64,000 nt of DNA from the NCBI GenBank assembly GCA_907165065.1, contig OU015523.1, positions 21,851,834 to 21,915,833 on the forward strand. Direction: 5' to 3'. Both the position numbers and the translations under genes were made by a program. Positions 1 to 13,489 of the stretch are shown here, piece after piece. The notes beneath the pieces were generated by a model. That model saw nothing but the letters and a program-made list of their open reading frames with translations. It did not search any database and was not told the origin of the DNA. This DNA is from Caprimulgus europaeus (lineage: Eukaryota > Chordata > Aves > Caprimulgiformes > Caprimulgidae). Positions within the stretch are counted from its first letter, which is position 1. Each line of letters begins with the position of its first letter.

Positions 1-1544
1 ATCAAGTTACAAGCAAAAATGAATGAGACTGTGAGGTAATTTTGAAGCGGATTAAGGTAGAGAATTAAAAACAAAGGGGAAAAAAGCTCTATTAAGAACA
101 GCTGGATGGAGTTAGGTCTTCTGTGATTTCATTCTAAAGTCATAAAACATATTGTCTGTTTTCAGCAAAGTCTGGCATTTTTTACCTTTACAGTGTGGTT
201 GGTCAGTCATGTAGTACTCACCATTATATTGCTATGTCACTTCTGTAGGAAAATAAATACACTTTGCAACATGGCTACACATGGATGTGTTCCAATTTAG
301 GGCCCATTTAACAGTGTTTGTCCTGTAAGTAAGTCATAATGTTATCATCCTTGTGCCTTTACTTTGTTTCTTGCATATAGAAGAAATATCCATTAGGATA
401 TTTTGGGACAAAATCTTAAGATCCAACTGATCTGCAACTCTCAGTGGTTTCTTTGGGAGACAAAGGTCCTCAGTGTTTCACAAGTTTGGTCCTACAGAGA
501 CACTGACCTATCAAACATCCTTTTATTGGCCACAATTTTCTTGGTAAAATTAAGCGTGATCCAAGGCTTTAACCCTGGTTCTCAACACAGAAACTTATAG
601 CATGGTGAAGACCCTCTTTAATGCCAGATCCTGTTTGTCTTAAGAGCTAAGTCATTTCAGAAAGCCGTGGAGAGTTTTGATTGCCTTCTGTAGCCCACAG
701 TGCCTATGTCCAGAGGCATGTCCAAAGAAAACAGAATTAAAGGGATGTTTCTGATTTAACAACCATGGGTCAGATGCACTAACAGAGTTTGGGTATTTTG
801 GGCCCAGCCATTTTGAGACCTTTCTGTGTAATAAAGCTGCCATTAATCCAATTTACCAGAGTAGGTAAAGCAAGTTTTTAGTAATTTTCTGTTGTTGAAA
901 TAGCATAGAACAGTCAAAAATATATGAGTGAATATATGTCAATATGGTTGATATTACATATTTTAAGCTGTTACAAACAATTCTGTAGATTTACATTATG
1001 AAAGCTGAAAGTTATTATAAAATACCTTTTTCTCTGTAGCAGATGTACTTTCTGTTTTTGTCATTCCACTTCAATGAAAGAAAATGCTGAGTTTCACTAG
1101 GTCTCATGCTTCATTTAACTACCGCTTGTCTTCAAATAAGTTGAAGTGCTTTAGAGATTTTTAGGTGAAGAATGTGATAAAATATTTAAAAGCAATCCCA
1201 GAAAAGGTTTTTCTTGCAAATCTATCCATTTAAAATGACAAATAACCCTTAGTAATCTCTAAAACTTGTTTATTGAAACTCTTCAGCAAGAGACCTGTGA
1301 TAGGCTGCTTAACTGATAAAGCTGGAATAGAAGTGCACTTGAAATTTTTCAAATTTTTTGAATGTGGTTTCATATGATATTAATTTATCTATTAAGAGCA
1401 GCTTCTGGTATTTTTAATAAAACTAAAATTAAATACATCTGGTAGGCCCTGTTTAAATGTGAATACTGTTTTTATAGCACAGTTAAATACAAGATTGAAC
1501 AGCTAATGCTTTTGCATTACATAGTACAAAAGAGTTAAATTGTT
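1..1544. other. No gene seen; AT-rich unique DNA
   Basis: I see no coding region, RNA gene or clear repeat. Short open frames near 403-600 and 652-843 have no recognisable motif and are of the length expected by chance. Confidence 0.6.
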
Positions 1545-2606
1545 TCACAGAATCACAGAATCGCAGGGGTTTTAAGGGACCTCAGGAGATCATCTGGTCC
1601 AATCCCCCTGCCAAAACACGTTCCCTACAACAGGTTGCACAGGAAAGCGTCCAGTCAGGTTTAGAACATTTCCAGAGATGGAGACTCCACAGCCTCTCTG
1701 GGCAGCCTGTCCCAGTGCTCTGTCACCCTCACAGTAAAGAAATTTTTCCTTAAGTTTGTATGGAACTTCCGGTGTTCCAGTTTTTGCCCATTGCCCCTTG
1801 TCCTGTCATCAGCCACCACCAAAAAGAGCCTGGCCCCATCCATTTGGCCCCCACACTTCAGGCATTTATAGACATTGATAAGATCCTCTCTCAGTCTTCT
1901 CTTCTCCAGGCTGAAGAGTCCCAGCTCCCTCAGCCCTTCCTCATAAGGCAGATGCTCCAGGCCCCTCATCATCTCTGTGGCCCTTCACTGGACTCTCTCC
2001 AGAAGATCCCTCTTCCTCTTGAACTGAGGAGCCCAGAACTGGACACAGTGCTCCAGATGTGGCCTCACCAGGGCAGAGTAGAGGGGGAGGAGAACCTCCC
2101 TTGACCTGCTGGCCATGCTCTTTTTAATGCACCCCAGGATACAGTTGGCCTTCCTGGCCACAAGGGCACCCTGCTGGCTCATGGCCAGCCTGCTGTCCAC
2201 CAGCACACCCAGGGCCTTTTCCACAGAGCTCCTCTCCAGCGGGTCAGCCCCTAACCTGTACTGGTGCATGCAGTTATTCCTCCCCAGGTGAAGGACTCTG
2301 CACCTGCTCTTGTTGAACCTCATCAGGTTCCTTTCTGCCCAACTCTCCAGTGTGCCCAGGTCTCTCTGGATGGCAGCACAGCCTTCTGGTGTGTCAGCCA
2401 CTCCTCCCAGCTTTGTATCATCAGCAAACTTGCTGAGGGTGGGTGCTACCCCTACATGCAGATCATTGATGATGTTAAACAAGACCGGACCCAGTACTGA
2501 CCCCTAGGGAACACTGCTAATTATAGGCCTCCAACTATATTCTGTGCCACTGATCACAACCTTCTGAGCTCTGCCAGTCAGCCAGTTCTCAATCCACCAC
2601 TGAGTA
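1545..2606 (-). mobile_element. CR1 LINE, 5'-truncated copy
   Basis: A non-LTR retrotransposon of the chicken repeat 1 family, inserted in minus orientation. The left edge carries two copies of the 8-mer TCACAGAA (1545-1552, 1553-1560), the reverse complement of the usual CR1 3' tail. The body encodes the C-terminal half of CR1 ORF2, with a short 3' UTR of about 80 nt between the ORF2 stop (1625-1627) and the tail. The right edge, near 2606, falls inside the reverse transcriptase domain, the normal result of incomplete reverse transcription. Divergence is modest: long stretches of the ORF2 frame are still open, so the copy is younger than the other CR1 pieces here. No target-site duplication is evident, which is normal for CR1. 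Confidence 0.95.
1625..2606 (-). pseudogene. CR1 ORF2 reverse transcriptase, C-terminal fragment with stops
   Basis: In the intact family this protein is an endonuclease-reverse transcriptase that copies CR1 RNA at the nick site. Only the distal RT part remains. Seen in minus-strand order: the segment ending in [15 protein letters not shown] sequence (near 2480-2510), the catalytic FADDTKLGG motif (about 2415-2445), then the thumb and the family's C-terminal region with the [12 protein letters not shown] block and [10 protein letters not shown]. The frame is continuous from 2482 to 1661 apart from an in-frame TGA at 1985-1987. Further stops are a TAG at 2504-2506, a TAA at 1661-1663 and a TGA at 1655-1657. 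The family stop follows the LDAFLCNLL ending at 1625-1627. Against the usual LFNIFINDL, the copy reads FNIINDL, suggesting loss of one codon. Non-functional. Confidence 0.93.
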
Positions 2607-4225
2607 CTTTTTTCATATCAGTGAAATGTTTCTTCTTTGTCTTTTCTCACATAGTGAAAATATTTACACCAGAGTGATCTTTTTGATAGAGTTTAATTTT
2701 GCACAAGGCTTCTGTATATTTCAGCTGCATTTTATTGTAAATTATATAATTTATATGGAAATTTCAGGGAAATTCTGTTTTGTTTTGTTCCCTCCATCTC
2801 TTCTTTCATGCTGCTTCTAGAAACAGTAAGAGCAAGCCTCACATTGATGAAGTCTTTTGAAGGATACTTGTAAAATCTGAATAAAAAGACAAAGATCATG
2901 CCTGTCTCTTTCTAGCATGTTATTCTCATTTGCTCAGATATACTTGTCTCCTGTTTCCTTATCCCTTCTTTTGCAAATGTGATCAACATGTGACTTGATC
3001 TTACAGAAAAATAGGCATGAATCCATTGCTCCCTAATGCCTTTGTTGCACCTCCTTTTGAATAAAAAACAGCAACTCTAAACAACTCTATTATGGGGCTT
3101 TCTGACTAATGCAGTTTTCTGGCTTGAGTAAGACTGGTGCTGATATGCTCCAAGCATTGCACCAAGAGCATCAGCAAAAGGATACAGATACAGAATAGCA
3201 GATTCATCATTTTTCTGAGTCAGAACAGCCTTGTGTACTGCCTACTTTGCCTTTGTTATTGGGTGAAAAGTGGGAGGGCACAATATATATTTTCTTGTAT
3301 GTAGTTGTTATTATGCATATATTTCCTTTATGTGAATGTTATGAGTCTCCTCAACTAAAGCTTTATCTCCATGGCTGAGAGTAGTTTATCTAGGTTTATC
3401 TGTGGTTTATCTGGTAAATGCAGGTCCTTCCCTTTTCTCTTCTTCTATCTCTGTATACTTTTGGTTTACACACATGCCTCCACTGGTCCTTTTTTGATTC
3501 TTCATTTCCTGACATCATGATGGTCATGACAAAGAATGTAGAGCATTGCAGAAATACTAGCAACAGGGATGGACGAGGAATACCCTGATGGCTTGAGAGA
3601 AGAGTGAGATCACTGTCATGCTTATAAGGTTAGCAGAAAGCAAAAGCTTACTCAAACCAAATCCTCCATGAGGCCTCTCTGTTATGACCCTCCAACTTAG
3701 GAAGGGGAATAAGCTGTTTGGTACTACCACCTCTGTAGGTCTGGCTTGAGACTATGGGATTGACTTTGCTCAAACTCTGTGTAATTGTAATTTTTTTCAA
3801 GCAAAGTCGCTTGTCACTAAAAGCACTATAAGTCTCACTTTTCCCTAACATGCACCCAGCCTTATGGTGACTGCAGTATGAAAACATATTTACACAAGTG
3901 AGAAAAGATGACTTTCAATCTTGGAAATGTTTTATATATGGACTTATGTATGCATACTGTTGAGGTTTTTTGCATGGCATTATACTGATATGAAAAAAAA
4001 AAAAAATATACAACCCCAAAATACTTCATCTCATTCATTGCAATTATTTTGCTGAGACAAATTTTTTAACTGCCCATGTTAGAAAGAAATCATCCGATGG
4101 GAGATTTCTCATGATAACTTCACCATCCTTTGAAAGAACTTTCCCTTTAGACTATGGGTAGCATTTGAAGCACGCTAAATCCCTGTGAATAGTTGGTTTC
4201 CTGGAAAGTTTCCCAGAAAAGATCA
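2607..4225. other. No gene seen; AT-rich DNA
   Basis: No coding or RNA gene recognised. A 14-base A run lies at 3993-4006. The open frame on the minus strand at 3648-3887 shows no known motif. Confidence 0.6.
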
Positions 4226-4515
4226 TCAAATCATAGAATGCTGTGTAGAAAGAGTCCAACTCTTGCCCTAGCATAGGACAATCACAAGATTCAGACCATA
4301 TGTCTGAGGGTATTGTCCAAATGCTTTTTGAATGGTGTCAGGCTTGGTACCATGACTACCTCCCTGCAGAGCCTGTTCTAGTTCTCCACCACCCTCTGGG
4401 TGGAGAACCTTTTCCTAATGTCCAACCTAAACTTGCTCTGGTGCATCTTCCTGCCTTTTACCCTGGTCCTTGTTCGGGTCTGGAAGTAAATTCCACAGTA
4501 GCCTGTGACCAGGAG
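4226..4515 (-). mobile_element. Old CR1 LINE 3' fragment
   Basis: The left end reads ATCATAGAATG, the reverse complement of a CR1 3' tail. It is followed by a diverged copy of the CR1 ORF2 C-terminal region. The stretch around 4345-4440 still matches the CR1 block in minus orientation (contact sequence CTCCACCACCCTCTGGGTGG, then AACCTTTTCCTAATGTCCAA). It is more diverged than the copy at 1545-2606, and no long frame survives. The right boundary is uncertain, between about 4480 and 4580. Confidence 0.85.
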
Positions 4516-6119
4516 AGCTGAAGACATGGCTTGAACGTGCCTGTAGTATTCATGTGTCCTGGGTTGAGGATCCTTGACTGCTATTCTGTATCATAGCTTG
4601 TCCCATGAATCTAGCACTTTTTGAGGGTATTTCCATCTCTAGCCTCTCTGCCTTTCCAAAAAGTGCAAATACACTTAGTTTACACAGCTGAAGGGGATTT
4701 GAACCCTCAGTTTCACCTGTATCAGTTGAGCATTTTATGGGGAGGAGGAATTTTGGGGTGTAGAATTTTTATTAAAGTATTTTTTATACTATGTTGAACT
4801 AAGTGGTAAGTAAGCTGCAGAAAAGGGCTTTTTTCACAGCAGAGTGCAGGCCTGTGCAGGATACCCAAGGCTGTTTTGAGGACCTTGTGACAAAGTCACC
4901 AATCTTACTGGCAAAGCTGGTCAAGCAGCAGCTATGCCTCTGAACCCTTGTGTTTGAGGCCTGCTGCCAAAGCTGGTGTCACTGTGTGAGGATATCTTCA
5001 AGAGGTGGGGTACGGGGAGTAGTGGACCAATGCAGTTATTCAGCTCTATCCTAAGTAATGTGCTTTTTTTTCCCCTTTATCCAAAAGGTAGCAACTTTTG
5101 ATCTACAATTGGGCTAGATATATCCAATGGTATATATCTTACCACATTTCACTTATAATTTCTTCAGCCCTACTGCCCAAATATTTATTTCCTGGTTGTG
5201 TATTGTAAATAACTAAGCTCAGACCACCTAATTCATATATTGCCCTTGTGTCTCATCACTGGCAGTGTAGGAAGGCAGTGTCTGAAAACTCTCAGTAGTT
5301 GTCACCCTATATTAATTATGGCCCATGGAAACTTGGAGATGAGACTGCATGCTTGAATCCATCTGAAGTACCAAATCTGGCAGCATGGCTACAGTCACAG
5401 CGAATTTTTTGCTAAAAAAGTATTTTTGTCTTTAGATGCCATTTACTCAGGATGTGACTTGTGAAGTACATGATTCCTGTGGTGATCAAGGGATTTTTGA
5501 GTGTCATTATTATAAAATACTGTAAAGTATACTGTTCTTCTGAAGTGTTCAGCTTCTTATATAAGAAGAATTTAGAGGTATCTTTATTATTATTTCAGTT
5601 TTAAAGTATAACTGTGCCAAAATGTAAATTTTAGTGACAAGTGTGAAAACCTAACTCATACATAATGTAGCATTTCACAGTGATCCTACCTTTTCCACAA
5701 AATGTCTTGGGCATTTAAGAGTCTGCATCCTGTTAATTTCCAACATGTGGGCAGGTTTTGAAAGAGAAACCTCAGGTGCATGGGTATTTTTACAGCTTTT
5801 TCTCTGAAAGCTTCATAATGAGTGACCCAACTGCAGGATATATAGACTGGTCAGTGCTGCTCTTGCATCATGCTTCTGCATATGAGGTGCTTGCCTGAAC
5901 ATGGAGTCCCAATATATTCTTAGCCACTTAAATGAGAAAATAGCACCCTGATTTCTCTCTTATTGCTGTTGTAAAGAAAGATAATATAAACAGAGAGACA
6001 AGGTGTGCAACTTGGAAAAATTTGAGTGTTTCGTAAAAGTTAGTTAAATTAAAATTCAGTTTAAAGCTTCATGCTGTGTCTAGATTGAAGCCAACAATTT
6101 AAAGAGAAAGTAATTTGCA
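4516..6119. other. No gene seen; a tRNA-like B-box only
   Basis: AT-rich sequence with no recognised gene. On the minus strand at about 4690-4702 a run GGTTCAAATCC resembles a tRNA B box, but no anticodon arm or acceptor stem can be folded around it. Confidence 0.55.
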
Positions 6120-6400
6120 CACCTGGTACACCTGTTGATGCTGCTGCCAGCCATGCAGGTGCTCGAAGGAGGCAGAGGACAGCCTCACTCCTCTTGCCCT
6201 GCACTGCGGGAAGAGTGGTCTGCAGTGGAGGCTGAGGTGTCCCTGGGCTTGTGTAAAGGCAAGTGCTGGCAGGGAGCACTGCCTGGGCACTTGTGCCTCC
6301 GCCTTGTCATACCAGGGCACCCAGGAGCCCTTCTGTGCTGTTGGGGCAGGGGTGACGTGGGGGCTACTGCAGTACAGGCAGTGTTGTGCCCAAAAGCAAA
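6120..6400. other. Local GC-rich patch, function unknown
   Basis: GC content rises clearly against the flanks, and overlapping open frames appear on both strands (6099-6407 minus, 6135-6413 plus). This is what raised GC alone would give. No protein motif, splice-bounded frame or repeat family was recognised. Confidence 0.45.
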
Positions 6401-9400
6401 GAATCAAGTGTAGCTGTCAGTCAGATTGGTTTTTTTTGGCTAAAAAAAAGTCTGAGTATTGGTCTATGGAAGTAAACATGCAGTCTGCCTAATGAATGCA
6501 TTATTTATTAGCTGTGTGAGCTGCTGGAAATACCAAAGAGGATAAGGGCTGGGATTCAAGGTCGTGGGACTGGGTCTGCACAGCTCCCTAAGCTGGGAGC
6601 CAAGGACATGAGAATCTTCACCAAGGAGTGACCCTGCTAGTCTGGAGCAAACATTGGGCTGCATGCATCTTCTGGCAGGTGGAGGTTTGTGTTAAGGATA
6701 TCTTCTTGTACGTGAGGAGCAGCTGTTGTTTATTATTGTATAATTTGATTTGACTCTAATTTAATGACAGTTCTTAGTAGGCAATATGATTTGCAAGGCT
6801 GATTTACAATTTTATTGATTGGGCCTTTAATTTATTTGAACTCGCACTCAGAAGCTTCAGCAGAGATTTACAAGTCTGCAAAACCAGCTTGGTAAGGAAA
6901 TTTTTGATGGAACTTGAACTCAAATGCTTCAACAACAAGTCAGTGAGGTTTGGTGTGAAAATATTTTTAAAAAGAAAATTCTTAGTTAAACTTTACTTTT
7001 TAAAGAATAGAGTGAAAATATTTTTCCTTTCTAGGGGATTTTTTTTTCAAATTCTTATACTCATTATCTGTTCAATTAATTTATCTTTTATGGAGTTTCA
7101 TAGAATGAGCTTTTAAAAGAATCTCAGAGATTGTCACTGCAAAATTTTCACTGAAAATAACTTCTACTTCTCAAAATCTATGATTATATTCATTAGTAAG
7201 AGGAATTTACCACATGGAGAACGTATATTGCAGAACTAGCTGCCACAGTCTCCTATGTGTTTTCAAATGGTATGTTTTTTTCAAAGCAGGGATTGCAAAC
7301 CATGAAAAATAGATTATCTGGTTTTGAAACTTATCAGATATTTTTTTAAAGACAAGATTGTTTTTTAATATTTACCAATACTTGTTCATAAATTTTAGAA
7401 ATGAATAGTCCAAACAGGGAGGAGCTAGCAAGGGATTAATTAATGGTAATTTTTCATTACCTTTCCAAAACCAAACCTTTGCACCTGAACTATCAATGAA
7501 AAACAGGGAGTATGAATTATTATGTGATAAGAAACGTAAGAGGATGTAAGAAGAGAAAGCAAATTTAAGAGGCACACTGAATAAGAGAGGGAATGGGACT
7601 GTAGTGGCTGTGCACTGATACTTAAGGAAGGAACTGGACATATAAGCAGAGAAGTTCAGGGAAGTGGAAGAAACAAAAGGACCTTGAAAGATGCAGGGAA
7701 AGGGCATAAGGATGTTGTAGCTTTGCATGGTTTTGCTTCATCCACCTTGGTACATTTTAGTAACTCTGAAATAATATCTTCTGTGTTTTGGACCATAGAA
7801 GTTAAATTTATTAGAAAGAAAGAGTGATTTACAGGCAAAACTTCATATATGTAAAAAAACAGAAGGCCTCATGAAAATGAGTTTTGTATTGCCTGTTCAA
7901 TTTTTTTTTTTTATAAGCAGAAAACCCACAATAAGTCTAAATTAGAAGAGTGGTAAGTCTGAAGAGTAGTAATTGAGGGTAGCATACAACCCAGACATAT
8001 TGAAACCATCTCAAAATTATCCCACACTCTCAAGCATTAGGAATCCACAAATTTAAAGCTAAAGATAAACTGAAAATCCAGTGTGAAGGCACACTGATAA
8101 CCGTAACTCAGCCTAATACTGACACAGTTGGGTGTTGTATCTAATGATGCTTATTAGTTCAGTGTAGTCTAAGGCAACAAACACTCTATTATTATATTAT
8201 AGCCATATTATTACTGCAAAGAGTCATCATAAGGGAGAATTTAGCTCGTGTGGGTACCCCTCTTTTGCTTCTTCTCAGTGTAGTTATGTAAATGAGAAAT
8301 AAAAAACACTCAAAATCCTGAATCAAAAAGAATAAGATAGCCCCAGCTTTTACATAAACTGTAATTCTTCTACAGCCTGTTACCACAAAACTTAATTTAG
8401 GGAAATTCCTAGTTAGAATCACGAATATTAAACATTTGTGTGAATAAGAACAGTATGTGCAGTGGTGCTAGAAGTAGCAATATTTCTGATTCAAACCATG
8501 CACTGAAGTGTTGCTGAGGTTATAGAACTTCTTCCCTTTTAAAATTAAGTGCTTGGTGAGAGAATGAAGTTATTGACTGCTGATCACTTCCAGACACAGA
8601 ATGGTGGTCTACTGGTTCCTTCCAGAGTGTAATAGCTGTTCCACATGATGCAAATTAATGGAATATCTCATTAATTCCCTAAATATCACTACACTGGTCA
8701 AGTCATTATAAGTTTCCATCTCTTTAAAGAAAATATAGCTGCTTCAGATTTTTCAGCTGTATGAAAACATCTGTACAGTATGGAATGTGTTAACCCAGCA
8801 GCATCTATATTGTAAGATACCAAAATCTTAACCTTAGCTATTTTTGTTATTAAGCTCAACTCCAAATGGAGTTTGAAGATTTATATCCAGATTCCTGTTT
8901 TGAGGAGAATTGTTCTATACATGAACACTACTTTTCCTATCACATAAAATCCAGAAAATGCATTTATTTATGGTATGAGTTATCAAATAATGTTATTAGG
9001 TATTGCTGAATGCATTATAAAAATTAGTTTTCTGTTATTTACATGTTAAGGTAAATGGCTAAACAGCACAACAGTCTCATTATGGTCATGAAACTGTGGT
9101 TTACTTTTTGTCTCGATATTTATGTGAGGTATCCTCAAAGTTTTTGCTTTACACAAAGGCAAGCATTAACATAAAGTGAAGTGATTCATATTCATAGGCA
9201 GTTTTGAAAGGGAAAATAAAAATATTTTAAAATAATATTGTCTTTTAAGAGACAATCCTAGTTTACTAGATAATAATTTCTCATCAGAGAGAATTGAAGA
9301 AATTTTGGAATATTTATAAAATTGCGTAGGAAGATTTTACTGATTTTAGTAGATTCTAGTATTACCACTATAAGTTGTTTCTCTTATTTCCATTTAATGG

Positions 9401-11305
9401 AACTGTACTGTACAGTCGGACATAATTTCTAGTTGCTTTTTGTCAATACATTTTATGTACTGCATCTCTTAAATGTAACTTCCTAAATGTGATGTTACAT
9501 TTTTAAAACTCGATAGTACATTTCTCACTGAGTGAAGACTTAATTCAGGACAGATATTAAAACAGAATCTTTGAATAAAGACAATTAAGTATTCATTAAT
9601 GTAAGTCTATATTTCAATTAATAAATGTGAAACTAGGAAATACTGAGAAAGTCAAAATCTCTAAAGTGCATTAGGCACATTATTTTTATAAATGTAATTT
9701 TTTCACTCACAACTATACTGTCAATACAAGCAAACTCAACTTTGCATTTCAAATATGAGTAGGTACAAACACCATAAAAATACAGAACCTGCCTGTAAGA
9801 AGAAATAAGTAAAATAGTTAATGAACTAAGTTAAAATATTCAAATAAAATTCTGTCCCCAGCATTATTTGTAAGTAGTGTCCATAGTATTTGAGATACTG
9901 GACATGTATCTATCTTCGTTAAATGCAATAGCATTTGAAAATGCTTACTCTTATAAAAAGTGCTGTATAGCCTTAGAACTGCAGAGTACTTCAGCAGCTT
10001 TAAATCTGCTTTACTTTGAACTTTAAACCTGTGGATTGGAGTAAATGTGTGTAAATGTATTTGACAAATGCTTAGGAACATTCCTTAGTGAGAGCATGCA
10101 CATTAATTTCTAATCCTGTGGAACGTAAGGGAGACAGAACATTATCTAATATCTGCTTTCCCCTCTCCCCCACCAATCTTTGTCTCTGTATATTGCCTTT
10201 CATTTATCTCGAAGATCTGTTAAGAATCTAAAAAACAAAAAGCAAACAAACAAAAAGAATGGCAGTAAGAGAGGTAGCTCCCAAGAGGGTTGTTTTTGCA
10301 TGTTGGTTAAATTCACTGGATATTTCAGTAGAATAAGTGTGATGTACCTTTAAGCAAGATACATCCATGTACAAGGCTTTACAAATACATTCGTCATGCA
10401 TTAGGGAATAGTTAGAAAATCACAGAAATACACACACTTTTCAAAGTGTATCATCTTCCCTGGTAACCTCACTGAGGTCTTTAAAAGGGCATTTGTACTC
10501 AGGAAAGCATTCAGATTTGTTGTTCTGAAAGCAAATGTCCTTGTTTCTTTCTCTGTTTGTGTACCTCTATTTAATACTTTTCCACAGACATCTTGAATGA
10601 ATATGATGTACCTAGGAGTCTGACATCCTTTTGTGATGTGACATCCATGGTGAAAAGCAGAAGCTCCAGACAATTAAATGGTTTGTCCAAGCTCATGCTA
10701 AGTGTCATTATCATCACTAGGATCAAGAGACTAGCCTTCTAATTTTCCAAGACTATGGTTAGTCCAAAATATCTATTTATGAAAGGTCTAGCCTCTGTGC
10801 TCTAAAATAAAAAGGACCCTCTTGCAGTCTGGAGGTTATGTATCACATTGGAACGTGTTTACTTTATCAGGGTGACATTTTCACTTTGTATTTTGTAATG
10901 TAGTAATTATGCAGCTTGCCCCACAGTTCTTCTTGAAATTAAGGTGTATCTTATGTTTAGTAATAACATACATTTAATAATACTATTTAACTGTTATAAA
11001 TATTAAAAGATACATGATGTATGCACATATAAAGACTGTAGCAATTAATATGTTTTAAATACACAAACTGAAGTTCTAATGCTGAGGTTCCATGGATCCC
11101 AAAAGTAAAACTGACTGTACAAATACAACTAAAATTGCCTTTGTTGATGTTCATTGTCTAAGAGGACAGGCATATGGCATATGAACAAGAATGGCAAACA
11201 GTGATGGAAAAGTTCAAACTTTTTTCTTCAAATAATGTGCAGCATTGAATTTCTGTTAGAAATACACTTGCCAACAGCATGTAACCTTACCTGTTCTTTA
11301 TCCTC
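6401..11305. other. No gene seen; AT-rich DNA
   Basis: About 4.9 kb without a recognised gene. It contains a T run at 7901-7912, a 9-bp inverted repeat (AAATGTAAC 9471-9479 with GTTACATTT 9494-9502), and an A/C-rich stretch near 10225-10257. The 118-codon open frame at 7372-7728 (minus) has no recognisable domain and is within chance expectation for a window this size. Confidence 0.55.
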
Positions 11306-11600
11306 ACCTGTGCTCTGGCCCCTTTTCTTTGGCAAAGACCACCAGAGCTGCCAGATATGGGTGTGAAAGCTTGGGGTCCATCTGGAAGAGAGCTCTCTTG
11401 CTGCAGGAAGCAAGGAAATGGCCATTAGGCTGTTTTCCAGGCAAGCCCTGGGGAGAGTAGGCTCTCTGAGTGTGCCAGGGCACAGCTGGAGGAACCTCAG
11501 GCAGCCATAGCAGCAGGGAGGTGCCAGGCACTACTGGAGCTCATGGGCAGCTGAGCCCTCCCTGCTGGGACCTCAGCAGACTCAAGGAGGCAACTAAACT
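11306..11600. other. Local GC-rich patch, function unknown
   Basis: A GC-richer stretch with overlapping minus-strand frames (11228-11531). No motif recognised. It may be a decayed repeat or regulatory DNA. Confidence 0.4.
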
Positions 11601-13489
11601 ATGTGAAGAGATGCAGAGCAGCCCAGGATAAAGAGCGTTCAAATTGGCTTAAATCCATTTATTCCCACTTGCCACAAGCTGTGAATTGTATGTTCTGCAC
11701 CCTAGAAATGACAAATAGAAGGTGTTTATGCAAACAGTGTTCTATCAACTCTTTAAAGTATGTCACAAAAAACTAGATAATCTCAAATTGCAACATTCAG
11801 ATATGAATTTCAAGAATCCCACAACTGTGAGAGTAAAGGGTGACACATTAGCAGGAAAGAGTTCAGCTCTGAAATTTACAGGTGGAGAATATAAAGAGTA
11901 AAAGTTCAAAATACTTAAAATCAAAAAGTGTCCAGGTCTGTGGAATTCGATTCCTCTTGGAGTTGCTCAGTTGCTTTGCATGTTGTGCATGGATACTAAT
12001 GTAATTAAAAGAACTTGATCTCTATAGTCTTAGAGAGGGCAGTACCACTCAGTTCTTCCATTAAGCAAAATTATTTTTGGAATAATATGATAAAGTATGT
12101 AAGCATTTCTTATATAGATGTGGCCATGTTTTCATTTTTATACTGACAAATTGAATAGTAGCAGTTCTTCAGTTGGAAGGATTGAATAGTACTGTGACAA
12201 GTTTTTGGAAAATCGTTTCAGATTATTCCAGTGAAGTGTATTTCTAGGCAATAGAAAGAAATATAAAGAGACTGAGCATTTGAGGAGGCTGTATTTAGAC
12301 TAAGATGATAAAATACTAACACAAATACAGTAGTTACCAGGGCTTTTTCTGCAAAATAAATTAATTCCTCACAATTTTATTAGCTTTCTCACTCTCTCTT
12401 TTTTTTTAAAAAAAACAAACCATTAAAAAGAAAGGGGGGAAAAAAGCAGCCAAGATAATTGTTTGGACTTCAAAAAGCTTTTTGCACAAGAACAGTTATT
12501 AAGGAAGCTAAGTAGTCACTGGAGGAGAGCGAAATCCTTGTCATGAGTTAAAAATGGTGAGGTAACAAGGTCTTAGGTAAAAGAGGAGTCATCCTCCTCT
12601 ATGGCTGAAAGATTACAGTGGGTGCTCCATTGCTTCACACTAGAATAGCTGTTATTTAGGAAATGTAGTAATGAATTGGAAGGAAAGTTAGGCAGTGAGA
12701 TGGCTACATCTGCAAAAAGCACAATTAGCTAGGTTGCTCAAGTCCAAAACACTCTATGTAGGGAACTTCAAAAGGGAACCTCAGAAGTACAGCAGTGGAT
12801 GACACAATGTCCAGTGAAATTCAGCAGTGATGTATGAAAGCTAGCAGGCACTGAAAGAAGTAATTTGAACTACTTATTACCTCTGTTACATTCTAAATTA
12901 ATTTTAAATTACCAAGGAAAGGATCAAGTCATTATGGACAACTCAATGTAACCTATGATGTCTATTAAGGTTTCAGCATCCTTTCCCCTCCTCTTAAATA
13001 TCCTCCAAATAAAACAAACCCCACACCACAAAACAAAAAGCAATGGCAATGAGATCCTATCTGTGTGATATTAATCTACATATAGTACAGATGATAGTAT
13101 ATAGTGCAGCACCACCTTTTGTTCTGACTGCTGTTGGAGAGAAGAAAACAATCTATTTCCATATGAATATCTTGTACCTCTTTCCAAAGTACAACAGTAA
13201 CTGAAGACTCAGCAAAAGTGAGGAAATGCAAATCTTGCATATGTAAAAATAATATATTTTCTTAATTAAGTAAATATCTAATGGTAGTCACTGCAAGAAG
13301 GATCCAGACTTGTGGTTGCTTTCATCTGGGAGGGTAATTTAATAAAGCCAAACTGAAATCTAAGAGCTTGTAGGATCAACTATTACAGGGTGCTGAGTAT
13401 CCCATGCAGGTTCTTCTTCTGGTCCAGAAATGCAAAGCAGGGAAGTAGCAGTGAAGAGCTTATTTGAGTCCTTCTTCTTTTCCCTCTAG
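11601..13489. other. No gene seen; AT-rich DNA
   Basis: Unique-looking sequence. It includes a perfect 14-bp palindrome CAAAAAGCTTTTTG near 12471-12484 and A-rich or T-rich runs near 12400-12445. No gene recognised. Confidence 0.55.

Noticed and set aside
4668-4735. tRNA-like B box (GGTTCAAATCC on the minus strand) with an A-box-like string upstream
   Set aside because: Only a few nucleotides separate the two boxes, leaving no anticodon arm, and no acceptor stem pairs. Not a tRNA gene.
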